From: Protopterus annectens
Taxonomy: Eukaryota > Chordata > Ceratodontiformes > Protopteridae
Direction of reading: 5' to 3'
NCBI RefSeq assembly: GCF_019279795.1
Contig: NC_056738.1
Span: 477,015,988-477,079,987, forward strand
DNA length: 64,000 nucleotides
Position numbers and translations under genes: made by a program. Shown piece after piece: positions 10,395-23,020 of the stretch. The notes beneath the pieces were generated by a model, which worked only from the letters and a program-made list of their open reading frames with translations, was not told where the DNA came from and did no database searches. Positions within the stretch are counted from its first letter, which is position 1. Each line of letters opens with the position of its first letter.

Positions 10395-10411
10395 CATACA
10401 CCCATAGATGT
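10395..10411 (+). repeat. Target-site duplication, left, of the 491-bp element
   Basis: catacacccatagatgt, identical to 10,903-10,919. Confidence 0.9.
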
Positions 10412-10902
10412 TGAAATACACACAAGAGGCAGAATGCTGACAAGAGGAAACACCACCAAACACGATATCTGCACCAACAGCAAACGAAATTAAATTTATT
10501 AAAAATGAGCGCTTTCGGTAGAGAGCATTCTCCCCACCTTCATCAGATAATGATTTTGTTTCAAAAACCTCCTTTTATACACAGCTGATTGTTGTTTAAT
10601 TAGTTAACATAGTTACTAATAAGCTGTTAACCTGAGGTATTGAAAACTAAAAATGGTAGCTTTAAGCTAAGCTGCACCAAATACGTTAAAAACATTAATA
10701 AAAAACCATTAATAAAAAAACCATTAATAAAAATGTGTGTGTACATATGTATATAAAAATAAATAACATAAATAAATAAAGAATTTAATATAAAATATAA
10801 AATAAATATATATAAAATAAATTTAATTTCGTTTGCTGTTGGTGCAGATATCGTGTTTGGTGGTGTTTCCTCTTGTCAGCATTCTGCCTCTTGTGTGTAT
10901 TT
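10412..10902 (-). mobile_element. 491-bp Penelope-derived element with inverted ends and ribozyme
   Basis: An AT-rich insert in the Myb-like gene's intron. Its ends are a perfect 87-bp inverted repeat (10,414-10,500 and 10,816-10,902), starting aaatacacacaagaggcag. It is flanked by a perfect 17-bp direct repeat catacacccatagatgt at 10,395-10,411 and 10,903-10,919. The minus strand has a hammerhead ribozyme at 10,550-10,503, just inside the left inverted end. The middle is A/T-rich with short attaataaaaa repeats and no coding capacity. The ribozyme core and long target-site duplication match Penelope-like elements rather than a DNA transposon MITE; the inverted ends look like a pair of opposed pseudo-LTR pieces. 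It is non-autonomous and apparently young, as the inverted arms are identical. Confidence 0.8.
10503..10550 (-). ncRNA. Hammerhead ribozyme motif with a long stem II
   Basis: On the minus strand: CTGATGA (plus positions 10,539-10,545), then a nine-pair stem II (ggtggggag with ctctctacc, two G-U pairs) closed by aatg, then GAAA (10,512-10,515) and GCGCTC. The core and stem III match PLE-A while stem II differs, so structure is conserved over sequence. Confidence 0.82.
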
Positions 10903-10919
10903 CATACACCCATAGATGT
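10903..10919 (+). repeat. Target-site duplication, right, of the 491-bp element
   Basis: catacacccatagatgt, identical to 10,395-10,411. Confidence 0.9.
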
Positions 10920-11725
10920 CAGATACTCCAGTGTCCACAGGGTTATACAGACTAAGAGTTGTATGTTTGGTATTGTGGGGAATGTTTTATTGGATAGTGT
11001 GACAATGTTGCAGGCGGAACACTACATGTCTGGGACATGTCAGCTGGCACATCACAATGTCTGCACTCATTGCAGGGGCACATTCCACAATGGTGGATCA
11101 TGTGGGCTGCCCATATCCCAGCTCACTGTGTAGTACTGTTTGTGTACCCCACATGTGTTGTTATGATGTATAGTACATATTCATACATTGAACAACACCT
11201 CCACCATTGTATGGACAGCTGTCCACACATCTATCAGTGACAGTTACTGTGAGGTCATGTTGTTGTTTCATTTTGTTTTTAGATATTGCACATGGGTAGC
11301 CAGTGTGATTGATGAATGCTGCGACCCGTATATCATGACTGGACCATACATTATGTGTACAAGTGTTATGTGGCCACATGGCGAATAGATCTATCCATTC
11401 ACATGCCTGATACGGATAACTGTCTCACCTGCAACAAACTGCTGTCTCTGCGGCACACCAGAGGTACCTGTATAGGGGTGACACAGCGGTTAGATCATTA
11501 TCCATGACTGTATGACATCTACAGGGTGCACTTTGCATGTTAACACATTCACCAGTACAATAGCATATACTACAGATTATGCACATATGTGCATACACGG
11601 GGTAGCATACTACAGTATGCGGCATGTGTGTAAACATACCTTGCATATGATGTTACATTACATAGTGTACAGTGACACATGCAAGTACATGGGATATAAT
11701 ATTTCTATATGCAGTAGTGACTTAC

Positions 11726-12109
11726 CAGGCAACTCCAGGCTCTGTGGTTGGGAGACACCCACCTCCACGATGGCAGCTAGAGTTTGTGAATACTGTTCTG
11801 ATGGGGTCCCCAGGCTGGCCAGTAGCTCCTCGATAGGAGTGAGTTGGGGCTGGGTTTGTAGCACACCACCTGTTCTACCTTTTTTCCTGGTGATTGCATT
11901 GGCACACTGTTTAGCATGTCAGATCAGGTCCGTGCATCCATGCAATGTCTGTGCACCTGCTGGTAGGTGCGGTTATGACCACCTACATCATTGACCCTCC
12001 TGCGAAGTTCCTGCCACAGGTCATCACGCTGCTGGCCATGCTGTGGCAAATGGCTGAACAGTTCCTCATAGTTGTCATGAAAGTTTGGTATGAGTACATC
12101 ATCCCCCAT
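11726..12109 (-). pseudogene. Harbinger Myb/SANT-like protein, exon 1 (broken)
   Basis: The minus strand encodes a trihelix Myb/SANT-like DNA-binding segment of the type paired with Harbinger transposases. Recognisable blocks are NFHDNYEELFSHL, RDDLWQELRRRVNDVGGHNR and QVHRHCMDART, then in another frame QTQPQLTPIEELLASLG and SLELPG. The reading frame slips once near 11,925 and an in-frame TGA follows at once, so the gene is not intact. A good donor, G|gtaagt, lies at 11,726/11,725 directly after the LELPG codons and supports splicing to exon 2 at 9,034. In active Harbinger elements this protein binds the transposon ends and the transposase. The Met used is the first in the frame; similarity to SANT domains starts a few residues later. 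Confidence 0.7.
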
Positions 12110-14559
12110 GCGGCTATATGCCGGCAGTCTTGATCAAGGTATTATCTGTAAGACATAATGATGGAGACAGGTCACAGCATCTCAGAGATGCACAGAGACA
12201 CAGATGCACATTCATGTGTACTACAGTTAGTACTTATGAACAGTTATCTTTACAAATCGTCATGACACTCACACAACTGACATGTGTGTTTCACACACAT
12301 GTAACATGCAATGGGTATTGGATATTATCACCATATACGTGTGTCACCTCATTACATTGCTCATACTCCATGTGAATGCTGTCGTGCTGTGGCCATGTCT
12401 GTTTGCCTGTACTGGTATTCCTACCTATAAGCACATGCCTGGATGTGTGCACATGAATGCTGTTGACATTGATGCTGTGTATGTGTCACATATCATCACA
12501 TACACTACCTTCACGGACCTGGGCAGTGACAATGCAGACATGCACACGGGAACCTTTCCTAGCATGTGTTTTGCCACATACATCTACATGGCACTGTACA
12601 ACAGTTCAACATCATGCCACATAATGCCGCTGTTGCACATGTGATGCACATGGGACAATGGCTATCCGGATGGTATTCGCAGGGATGGTTATCAACTATA
12701 GCATGTACGGCCAGGATCATGTAGTATCCTGTATGCCCTGGACCATGTATGACCAGAGGATGCCAGGCTTTCTAACTGTATCCAACAGCCATGTTCCCAG
12801 CAACAGGTGAATCAGTGTCAAATTACTGATCCAGACAGACACTGATACATCTACCATGCGGTCATCGCACCATGTATGACAGAAATGACATGTACAGCTT
12901 TGCTGGACAGGGTTGCATGGTATGTCACATATATGACAGGGATCTGTCTGGCATGTGATGACCCCTGTACTAGGATGGTGGCTGTCCATGACGTATGTCT
13001 TTCGGATCAGGATATGTACGTGTAGCGTGCCCAACATCACAGTGTTGCACATGTCTTTATGCAGGGTAGGCAGCATGCTGCATAGTGGAGATGAGGATTG
13101 TGAAGGCTGGTGACGCCCATTCCAGCATGGCCAATACCCCTTAAAGGTGATATGTGATCCGATATTGGTCAATTGAGTGCTGAGTATGGCTGTCCAATGA
13201 TCTCCATGATCATGGATGGCAACCTGTCATGACTTAAGTTGCCTCTTATGACTACCTAATAGCCCTGGTGATGTCACTAGCTCAGGGAGGTAAACTGCAC
13301 AGCACTATCCCTTACACACAGTGTCCATAATGTTGATCGCTGCTGAGGTGGTAGTTAATGGGTACACGGTTATTAACATAGTGGAGACAATGCAATAAGC
13401 TGCTGTCAGATTGTGCACATATGTCACACACCTCACCCACAAAGCCCATGCTGTATGTTATCCACAGCACTGAGTCAGCTATTGCTCCAAGGTCATGGCC
13501 ATTCACATTCTCACATATGCAGATGCCACCCATTTCTCTGTGTGGTATGGGCTACAATGACAGGGGAGTACAACACATTAACCCAGTTTACTGTAGCTGC
13601 CACTAGTGTGCTATGCACGTCACTCAGACACCTTTTGTAGTGTTGCTTCTGTGAACAGGCCACTACTAGAACACTCCTGTGACATACGATGGTACATGTA
13701 GTATTCTGAGTGTAGGTGGAACACAGTATGTGTGATGATGTCCACTGACCTGTCACAGGTATGCTTTGCGGTGTGTATGATTCAGTACTGTAATCTACAG
13801 CTGTACTGCTAACAACATTTACATTGATTAAGGTTCATAGGCTTTCAGACCATACTCAGCAGGGTGATAGTGCTGTGCCTCCCATTATGAGTGGCATCTC
13901 CACTTTGTGGGTTGTGATGACTGTTAGTGTGATCCATTCCAAATTTTCACAGACTGCCATGAACCTATGTTTTACATGGCAGTGTATGTGTAGAGCCAAC
14001 CGTTTTGCCATATGTGTATTGTACGAACAGGGATTTGGACAGGTCACATGCAGCCAGAGTGTACCTTGTATCATGATAGCTATGTTTCAGGGGCTCTGTC
14101 ATGCTCATGGATATGTGATTGTATACCTATTGGGGGGGGCAGTTAGTTGAAATTACCCGACACACTATCTGTATTGCGTATGCATGCTCAGCACTTGTTC
14201 AGAAAATGTACACACTTCATGAGCTACTAATTACTTTATCACTCAAACCTACTCATTTCCTCCTTGTAAACACTGTTTGTCTTTACATTTCCAGCATGCT
14301 TGCAGTACAACAGCTATTGTACACACTTACCTCACATATCTTGTAAGTACTGGTTGACTAGACAGGCATGTCCAGATGTCAATTACCAGTATTATTGCCT
14401 GTCTATATGATGACTGTGGGCAACATGTGGCAATATAGCAATCAGCTCATGTACGCAGGCAATGCTCACCTCCTAACATACGACACTACAGCCTGTGGGA
14501 GATGCACATATGTAGCCACGCTGGAGGTAATGCTCTCTCCAACACAGACTTACCCTGAC
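12110..14559. other. No gene recognised
   Basis: TG/CA-rich block sequence between the Myb-like exon 1 and the old CR1. No domain, RNA gene or element end could be supported. Confidence 0.55.
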
Positions 14560-17500
14560 AATCATGTGGGGATGTTAAACATTTGCAGCACACACCACTC
14601 ATCACATAGTCTCAGTAGATCTCCACCACCACAGGCCACACATAGTAAGTGTACAACATTTGTGGAGCCCCACCATACTACTCTATGTAGGCAGCAGAGG
14701 CAGCCCCCATCACCAAACGCAACACCAAGTGCTTATAGGCCACAGGCTCATGTGTGCCCGTCAACTACAGCCAATAGGGTGTTATAACATACACAATGCA
14801 CTAGTCATAGGTGACTCTGTAGACGTCACACTGAAGTCCCACTCAGCAGGCCACACAAGGTGATAGTCACTGACATCTGGCTGTCAGGTAACAGGATCCA
14901 CAATGTGACCTATGCACTCAGGTCACTCTTCAACAGGTACAATGTGGCTGTCATTCTCCACATTAGTGTGAGTGCCCTGAGATGCAACTTCCTGGACTAC
15001 ATGTACAGGGACATGCAATAGCTGTCCGATCTTGTAGCCCAGGCAGGTATCGCCCTAGCCCTGAGAAGCATTCTGCGTTAGTCCTGACTGATGACACAGT
15101 GGAACAACGGAATTATTCATGTCAACAGTTGCCTATGCATCTGGTGTCATTCCAAGGGTATCCAGTATCTGTCTGCTTTGACTGACATGGTCAACAAACC
15201 TCAATGCTTTGCCACAGATGTCCTGCACCTTTCGGCCCTGGGATTATGGTTAACATCTTAAACACATTTCAGACACATATTCACCACCTGAAGAAGTACA
15301 AGCAAGCAAAACCTGAGGGTATTATTACTCATTGCTTGACATCTCCATCTCACATGCACTCCTTATAATGGACCACTTTGATGTCTCTGCAGTGACCATG
15401 ACCTGCTTCTAGACTCCGGAGAACACCCCTGCACTGACAGGCTATTACACAGACCACACCTTTCAGTCATGTAACTGGGACCACAACACCCAAGGCAGAG
15501 GTGTGTCCATATGTCACAGGGATGTACACACCTCCATGCTGGTGGCTTAGCACGATGCCTCAGAGGCAATCCAAGTGCAACTAACTGTGGCCAGAACTGC
15601 TGTACAAATTGTAGCTTGCTACGGATTCCACAACATACCCCATGGTTAACATCCCTCATTTCTTGGTGTACTGGAAAGTAGGGTTCACACAGGCACTACT
15701 GATGTGACACTGACACTACCACACACCTAACTGTGCTACCTACTCATGTACTGGCACATTAGGCCAACACTGTCGTGGGTTGATAAACTTCATTTGGCTG
15801 GGTCAACATATACACACCACCACCAAGGCCAACAATATCGTAGACCTGGACATTACCAATATGTGTGACTGGTGTAACACACCTGGGGTATCCCCTCATT
15901 GGTCAGTTCTGAACGTATGCTAATCACCATTGTTATCCACATCACGGTACCACACCCTTCACAGAAAACACAGTACAATATTTCTACAGAGCCAACTTCA
16001 CGCTTTGTTTGACAAGAGTAGTAATCGCCATGACACCCCATGCAGATGGACAATATAGTTACAAACACAGAAACATTCCCAACTGCACTTCATTAGCACT
16101 TACACAACTGCATGGATCATGCTATCCCACACAGAGCCATGACAGTACCCACCACATAACGGATGCCCCTCTGGGACATACTGCACGACAGGAGGAGAAA
16201 GTTGCAAAGTAGGGTACACTCCCAGGGTGGTGTGGCTCCCTAGTCAGCCTCAGTTGTATTCTGGGATCCCTTCTTACGTCCACCAACACTAGCTACGTCA
16301 ACATTAGTGCGACACATTCAAAGGACTACCACTAAGCATTATGGAGGTATGTCACTACTCTTGATAGCAATACCCACATCTGCTCAGACATACAACGGTT
16401 ATGCAGACACATTACAGAACCGACTAATATTGGCAACAACCTGGCAGCTAACTTTACACCCCTCTCACACCCACATGGGCCCACATCTATACAGGATCAA
16501 TGCAGAGTGCCTGTGATCATGACTATGCCATTCAGACCTGCTCTCTCTAAAGCCTGGAACACACACTCCATGTGACCATCCTACATCCCAGGCTGCATTT
16601 TACAGAAACCTCAGAATGACATGGATCCCCACTTGGGCACCGGATTCACTAGTAGCCTTGTAACAGGCATTGTGGACCCTGACTGGTGCACAGCAACAGT
16701 TATCACACTCCACAGAGGTGGCGCCACAATGGACCAGAGGAGCTATTGTCCTATACACCTGACTAGACTGTTCTGCTAGGCTATTGAGAACATCATCATG
16801 GAAGTCCTTCACAGAGACATTGTTGGCCTACACACCTTTGATACCATCCAGGTTGGATTTGTTAAATCCATAACATGGCTCCTAAACCTGGTGGAGTCCT
16901 GCAAGACAGTTACCAAGGTCGTATATGATGGTAAGGGGGTCCACACAGCCTACCTTGTCCTCTCATTGGCTGTCAACACCATTCACCATTCTGGTATTGT
17001 CACTATATACATCCACCTGCACAGCGACCCATACATCCTGGGATGTTATGCACAGTGGCTCACGGACAGGACACACACAGTGAGGGTAGCATACCATAGT
17101 TCCTACTGTACATCAGTTACAATTGGCATACCCCAGTCCTCAGTCATAGGGACCCTCATGTTTGTTATGGACTTCCCTGAGGTACATTCCAGCACAGATG
17201 GATGTTCCCTGAATAGGTTTCCAGACGACTGCAAACTAAGGGCCATGATTGATTCACCAGCTAATATACACACCCTCCATATGGATATCACTGTGACGGA
17301 TACCTGCTGTCGGTAACATGGCCTCAAGCAGCATAGCAGATGGTGCATAGACATACCCTTTGAATTACAACAATCACCCTGTGACTATCACATAGGTGGT
17401 GGTCCCCTACATACATGAGACATTATAAGGGATCGTACTACACACATAGATAGCACCCACACCTTTGATAACCTATTGCCAAGAGGGTGTGGATATCCTT

Positions 17501-18190
17501 CTACATGGCCACCATAACCTGTACTGGTTTGTAGCTGGAACAAAGCCTGCCATTGTACCTCTATACTCCTGACTTATGAAACACATTCATGGGTACAACA
17601 CCCCCTTTGGGGTGTACCTTACGGGACAGCAATAGCTTTAAATACCACAACATTACCACACCAACAGTATTACTCACCTCCAAAGGATGATGTATGCAGC
17701 ACAACTACTGAAACCCCAACTGTAGTCATTTGCATACTCGGAGGTGACCTCTGCTGAACATACAAGGCCCATGTACACACCAATATTGATGGATATGCTC
17801 CACATAAGCAACATAAGCAAAGGCCACTAAGAGCGACATGCTTTGAGATATGTACCCAAACGTTATGATGAGTAGCAGGTGCTGGAGGGATACATTCCTG
17901 AAACGGACACCCACCATGCTTTGGAACATGATTCCTATGTACATCAGACAGGGACACTCACTAGCACTCTTCATGAGGTACCTCGATGGCTGGATGGGGG
18001 ACAGACATGTACACCAGGGATTACTGCAGTGGCTGTACTGTACACAGGTGCAGGAAACAAATGGCTTTGCTGTTCAAAGGCACAGGACAGTAACCTAGAG
18101 AGGTGCTGCCAGTGACAACACTGTATTAGGACTTACAAATGGACTTAGCCAGACAGCATAGTACCTAACTGTGAATCTATGACACTATTA
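14560..18190 (+). mobile_element. Old CR1-clade LINE copy, heavily substituted
   Basis: Both ORFs can be traced. Around 14,790-15,240 is the esterase-like ORF1 domain of CR1 elements (ALVIGDS, then LSGNRIHNV and VAVILHISV). From about 15,360 the AP-endonuclease region is visible, then NIVDLDITNM near 15,840. The RT begins near 16,620, with an open frame 16,798-17,316 that still shows GFVK, HTAYL, TIGIPQSSVIG and PDDCKL in place of the intact RT motifs. The C-terminal part (TMLWNMIPMYIRQ, DGWMGDRH) ends near 18,060. It matches the younger CR1 copies at 25-27, 44-46 and 56-58 kb at roughly two-thirds identity by eye. Many codons are altered but almost no net length change is seen in the RT. It is certainly non-functional. 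Confidence 0.85.
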
Positions 18191-20120
18191 CATATCCTTT
18201 GTGCATGGTTTATTGAGTAGCTCTTCCATTTCAATTAGCTATCATGCTGTTACACTGTCTGGTGACTACAAGACATATGTATCCTGTTAATGTGTATTGT
18301 ACAGTCCAATACACATACCTTATGTTTGCATAATATACCAGTCATGTTATGTAAAATATTTGACTTATCTACCTACAATACTGTACTTTACACATATTTG
18401 AGACCATATCCCATGATGCAAAGCATAATTGCACAGCGGGACCACTTTAAGCATGTTATTCTCATTATACGCCCATACATATGCCTACTGTTACTGTATA
18501 TCAACATACGCTATCCCCTGTTATGGCACATACTTGTTGGACATACCCTACCACCAACAGCAGCTGGAGTGCAATTGTTATGCTTAAAGCCCTTATGTAG
18601 CATCCCTTGTGGTGTCAGGGGTGTTTACCTTGTGGCCCACAGCAGTACACACAGTTTCTACAAGCGTTACTATGCTCAACAAGACATCACTGCATAATAC
18701 CTTTTTCCACTGTCTGTATTGCATACACTTTCATTTCTACAGCACAGGCACTACATATACTAACATACTGAGTGTTCTACATACCTTCTTAGTGGTCCGA
18801 GTATACAATACTATCTGTGTTACACCTTTCCTCTTTAAACAATTCAGTGGTATGAGCATACAATTTGAATGTATAGAAAGCCCTTGTTTTATACGTGGAT
18901 ACCTGTAACATGTGGTATCCTGCCACCAATTAGTGTTCCGGAGTAGATTATTACATGCACATCAGCTGTGCAGCTACTCCATTGGCTAATTACACAGCAA
19001 CAGTAGTGTATAATTGAATACTCCACTTGGGCATTGTCCTTTTGCCCTACCTTCGAGGGAGACGGTCTGGATGTATTATATTGTGATAAATTGCAACAGC
19101 TATATGGAGAGACCCGGATACTCTGAAATCATGTCCCCCATGGATTGTGTGTGATGGCTACAGTAAATAGTTCTACATGTGAATGTAGCTGTTAACTCAA
19201 CCATCTGTTACGAGACTATTGCAAATGAAACCTGTAACATCGGCGTCTGTTCCATTGTACAACAGCAATGATTTCACATGGCGCCATTACAAGTGTGTCT
19301 CTCACAAGGTATGTTAACACTTCTGCAGATGTCATTGAGTGAGTGAATGTTTCTGATGTTATTACAGTCTGTATTGCTATTGTTTCGGCTGTGGAGTAGA
19401 TGTAGGTGGGTGTACATAGCAGATAAAGGTTTGTGGGGACTGCATTTATACAAATTCCATATGTGTGTGGGGGCCCCTTCCCTCATTGAAGACCTGTCAT
19501 TTAGTAGACTAATACTATGGTTATTGCAGGCTTAGTCATTAAACCATTGTTAATTGGTTTCTACATAGCATGCAGGTGATGTTGATCCTTCAATCCCTCC
19601 CAAATACATCAATATGTACTGAACTGTTGCTAAATGAAAGCTGTCTTGTGTATGTCTGTCACAAGTATTTGCACTCATTGCTGTTGTGTTAGTGACTCCT
19701 ACTCTTTGTCCTGGGTTGCCACCTTTTCAATTGGCCATATTGGGACATTTGTTGGGCACACATCAGGGTGTAGAGGCCTACACAAACACTGTCAGTACAA
19801 AGGATAGAACTTACTTTTTCCCTACATTGAACCTTTTATTCTTGTAGCACTTTAGCTGCTTATTATGTTTCTTCACAAATTTATGTATTTGAGAGACGAA
19901 CATAACTATTTAATGCAACTATTACTTCATATATCGGACATCACTATGTCCTACAATCACGGAACATTTGCCATTTTTAATATTTTTGTCAGGACACAAC
20001 TGCCCAAAGAGGGACTGTCCCTCTCAAAGTGGAACAGGTGGTAACCGTATGCTTAAGGCTGAATATGACCACAACTACTGTAATAATCTACCTCCGAGTT
20101 TGCACAAACGGACCCACGAT

Positions 20121-20123
<3 letters not shown>

Positions 20124-20207
<84 letters not shown>
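20124..20207. repeat. (AC)n microsatellite
   Basis: About 41 uninterrupted AC units. Confidence 0.98.
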
Positions 20208-20208
<1 letters not shown>

Positions 20209-20566
20209 TACAGTCCCACGGAAACACACATTGCACTCTCAACATGATCTTACACAAACTACAGCAATCGTAACCACACTTATGCACAGTACCTACCTGC
20301 ACCACAGCACTGGCAGTGATAACTACATGTCCCTTGACATTGTGATAATATTACTCATGGTTATACTGTTCAGGTACTGTGATCTTTCTGTCTTTCATCC
20401 TCGTGATTACATGTGTCGGTATGTAAAGCATTCGGTAGTTGGCAGTATCCTATTCATTTGTACCTCCATGGTTGTGTACATGTCGTTAACCTGTCTTTAT
20501 ATTTGCAGATATATGTATTTCCGTATATACTGACATACATCTCTCTATCACCCTTTCTATCCCTAT

Positions 20567-20570
20567 TATA

Positions 20571-20629
<59 letters not shown>
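20567..20629. repeat. (TA)n microsatellite
   Basis: About 30 TA units with one early TG interruption. Confidence 0.97.
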
Positions 20630-20632
<3 letters not shown>

Positions 20633-21787
20633 GGGAGAAGGAGAGAAAGTGTACACACCTTTCGTTGGGTACATGGCGGTGTATTCTGTTTGCTGAACCC
20701 TGCACTTTTGTGTTCTAACCTGTCACAATACACACCTACCATTGGCACATCTCGGGTAGCTTGCTGGTGGGTGAGTGTGTAAATGGTTGCATGTTCTACT
20801 CCTGCCAGCGGTCGTTTTATTTCTCAGAGCAGGCACTGTTAGCACATGACTGAATAATGCTGGTTTCACCTGTTCTGGACATCCATGACCGTGATCTGTC
20901 CAGATTTCTGCAAAGCTTAAACCTGTTTTGCGCATATCCATGTAGTCCTGTTTGAACAACGCTTACCGTCACTTGCCACCACATTAACCCGCTAGCATGT
21001 GCTTCCACGTGCTCTAATGACCTACAGCCAACATCCATTATTCGTGCCATCGGGATTATGTTACAGACCTTGCATGACGTGGAACCGGGTACATACACGA
21101 CACAGTCAGTGGCTTTACCACTTGGTTATCTGTTGTTTGTACAAGTGTTAATGGTGTTTTGTATGTGGACTGTACTATGGCTCTTCCTCCATACTGTAGT
21201 CAAATGTGTAACTCAGTTTGTTTACATATGGATGATACCACTTCATGGTATGCCCGAATGATGTTTATTGGATGTGCTCCAGCATTGGGAATCTATGTCA
21301 GAGTGAGCCACACACTGTCATATTCTACACCTTGACATAACCATAAGTGCTTTGGCACTACATCCCTACTTATACTATATGGAGGCCCTCATTAACACAC
21401 CGGGGAATCCATACAGAGTAGGTGGGGAACAGTGGTTACACACATGGATCTGGATATTGGCTCTGCTCCACAGAGGGACAGTTGGTTGACCGATGGGGTG
21501 GCGATAGTAGACACATTTTACCTAGGCTGCTGCATAGCCTCTGACAATCAGGCATGTACCTAGGCACCTATACATGCAGTATCAATATATGCTGTTAGCT
21601 TCATTTACTGTTCAGGTGTTGACTTTCCTTGTTCTAATAGCTGTTGTGTGTGCAATAGTTGAGGGATGTCTATGTAGGATTCACACAGTAGGCCACCTAT
21701 ACATTACAATTTGCAGGTGGTCTTGTGTGTGTGTGTCATCCGTTTTACTGTGTGTGCAGGTGGAGAAGTGTGTCAGTCCATAGGGGC

Positions 21788-23020
21788 CTACACTGTCAGT
21801 GTATGTGCTATACGTTCCCTCTTTGCCAAGGTGTGGGCATATTGGGCATGCCTCCATCTGCCTACTGGAGCTGGCACAGGGTGTTCGTGGTCTGAATCCC
21901 TCTGTGCCTGTGATGGCCTTGGCAATTGCGGTGGGCTGTGAGGGCCTTCACCATTATGTCCCTGCTGCAGCTGTTTCCGCAGGATCATATTATGTAGCAT
22001 GGCACATACTATGAAGATGTGGGCACACATGCCTGGAGAGTACTGCAAAGCTCCACCAGATATGTCCAAGCAATGGAACGGTGATTTCAGCATCCCAAAC
22101 ACATGCTCTATGATGATTCTGGTTTGTGCGTGTGCCTCATTATGGTGTTCTTGCATGGGTGTGTGTGCATTTCTGATGGGAGTCATCATCCACGGCTCCA
22201 GTGCATAGCCAGCCTCCCCCACAAGGTGGCCATATGGGATGTCCCCCCTGACAAATACCTGATACAGCTGTGAGGCATGCCAGATGTGGGAAACATGGTA
22301 ACTTCCAGGGCTGCCAGCACACACATCCGTAATAATGCTCTGGGCATTGCACACGACCTGGCAGTTGATGGAGTGGTATCCCTTGCGGTTTATGTAGTGC
22401 CTACCATGGTCTCCGGGTGGTGGCTTGATATGTATGTGCATGCAGTCTATCGCACCCAGTACCTCCAGGTAGTGTGCCACATGGTGGAAGAGACGCATAT
22501 TGCTGGCCAACTCCTCCTGAGTTCGGGGGAAGTATATATGCTCACTGGCATGTGGTAACATGGCATCCAGGAAATGGTGGAGTACCCTGGATGCTGATGC
22601 CTGTGAGATCCCCATAATATCTCCAGTTGGCCTTTGAAAGGTACCTATAGCTAGTATTCTCAGGCTTACACATACCTTCGTGTCCACTGGGATGGGTTCC
22701 CCTCTGTTGTTATTGGCTCTCAGGCGTGGCCGGCACAGCTCCACTGTTTGCTGTATGATGTCCCTGTCCACCCTGTAATGCTCTACTATCTCCAGATCAT
22801 GTAGCCCCTGGTAGGTTACCCTTGGTCTGAACACTCTTCTCCTCTGCCGGGGCCTGAGGTGGTTGTCAGCATCATCCTCCACAACACCTTCAGTCTTCAA
22901 CACGTGCTGATGAATCATAGCTATGGCAGCTCCCAACATATACATTGTAAACGTTCCCCATCTGTTTACACCAATGGTGCAGTGTTTGGGAATATACAAG
23001 TGTGTGTGAGGTGCCTTCAC
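21788..23020 (-). CDS. Harbinger transposase (HARBI1-like nuclease), 410 aa
   Basis: An open 410-residue frame with the layout of HARBI1/Harbinger DDE nucleases. Residues about 111-155 form the helix-turn-helix-like region (GISQASASRVLHHFL). The first catalytic Asp lies in GAIDCMH (residue 192), followed by NRKGYHSIN near 211-219. The block normally reading GDSGY reads GEAGY (Glu269 instead of the expected second Asp), and the usual PGSxHDS motif reads PGSYHVS. The third acidic residue is present in IEHVFG (Glu305). Length fits the family (about 350-410 aa). The start is the first Met of the frame; the N-terminal 60 residues are not alignable by eye. Family role: cleaves and joins transposon ends, imported to the nucleus with the Myb-like partner. 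The Asp-to-Glu change suggests reduced or lost catalysis, yet no stop interrupts the frame. A domesticated gene is possible but less likely given the linked Myb-like gene. Confidence 0.85.
   Translation of the reverse strand: MKAPHTHLYIPKHCTIGVNRWGTFTMYMLGAAIAMIHQHVLKTEGVVEDDADNHLRPRQRRRVFRPRVTYQGLHDLEIVEHYRVDRDIIQQTVELCRPRLRANNNRGEPIPVDTKVCVSLRILAIGTFQRPTGDIMGISQASASRVLHHFLDAMLPHASEHIYFPRTQEELASNMRLFHHVAHYLEVLGAIDCMHIHIKPPPGDHGRHYINRKGYHSINCQVVCNAQSIITDVCAGSPGSYHVSHIWHASQLYQVFVRGDIPYGHLVGEAGYALEPWMMTPIRNAHTPMQEHHNEAHAQTRIIIEHVFGMLKSPFHCLDISGGALQYSPGMCAHIFIVCAMLHNMILRKQLQQGHNGEGPHSPPQLPRPSQAQRDSDHEHPVPAPVGRWRHAQYAHTLAKRERIAHTLTV

Larger units (their letters stand above)
9035..11725 (-). other. 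Predicted intron of the Harbinger Myb-like gene
   Basis: Bounded by a donor gtaagt at 11,725 and an acceptor ttcacag at 9,035 on the minus strand. It holds a CA microsatellite (9,075-9,232) and the 491-bp Penelope-derived insert (10,412-10,902). Nothing else is recognised in it. Confidence 0.55.
18191..21787. other. No gene recognised; two microsatellites
   Basis: Block sequence between the old CR1 and the transposase gene's 3' end. It holds the (AC)n at 20,124-20,207 and (TA)n at 20,567-20,629. Nothing else is identifiable. Confidence 0.55.

Noticed and set aside
21788-23020. Calling the transposase a host HARBI1 gene
   Set aside because: It sits with a broken Harbinger-type Myb-like gene in transposon-like surroundings and has a changed catalytic position; host function cannot be supported from sequence alone.
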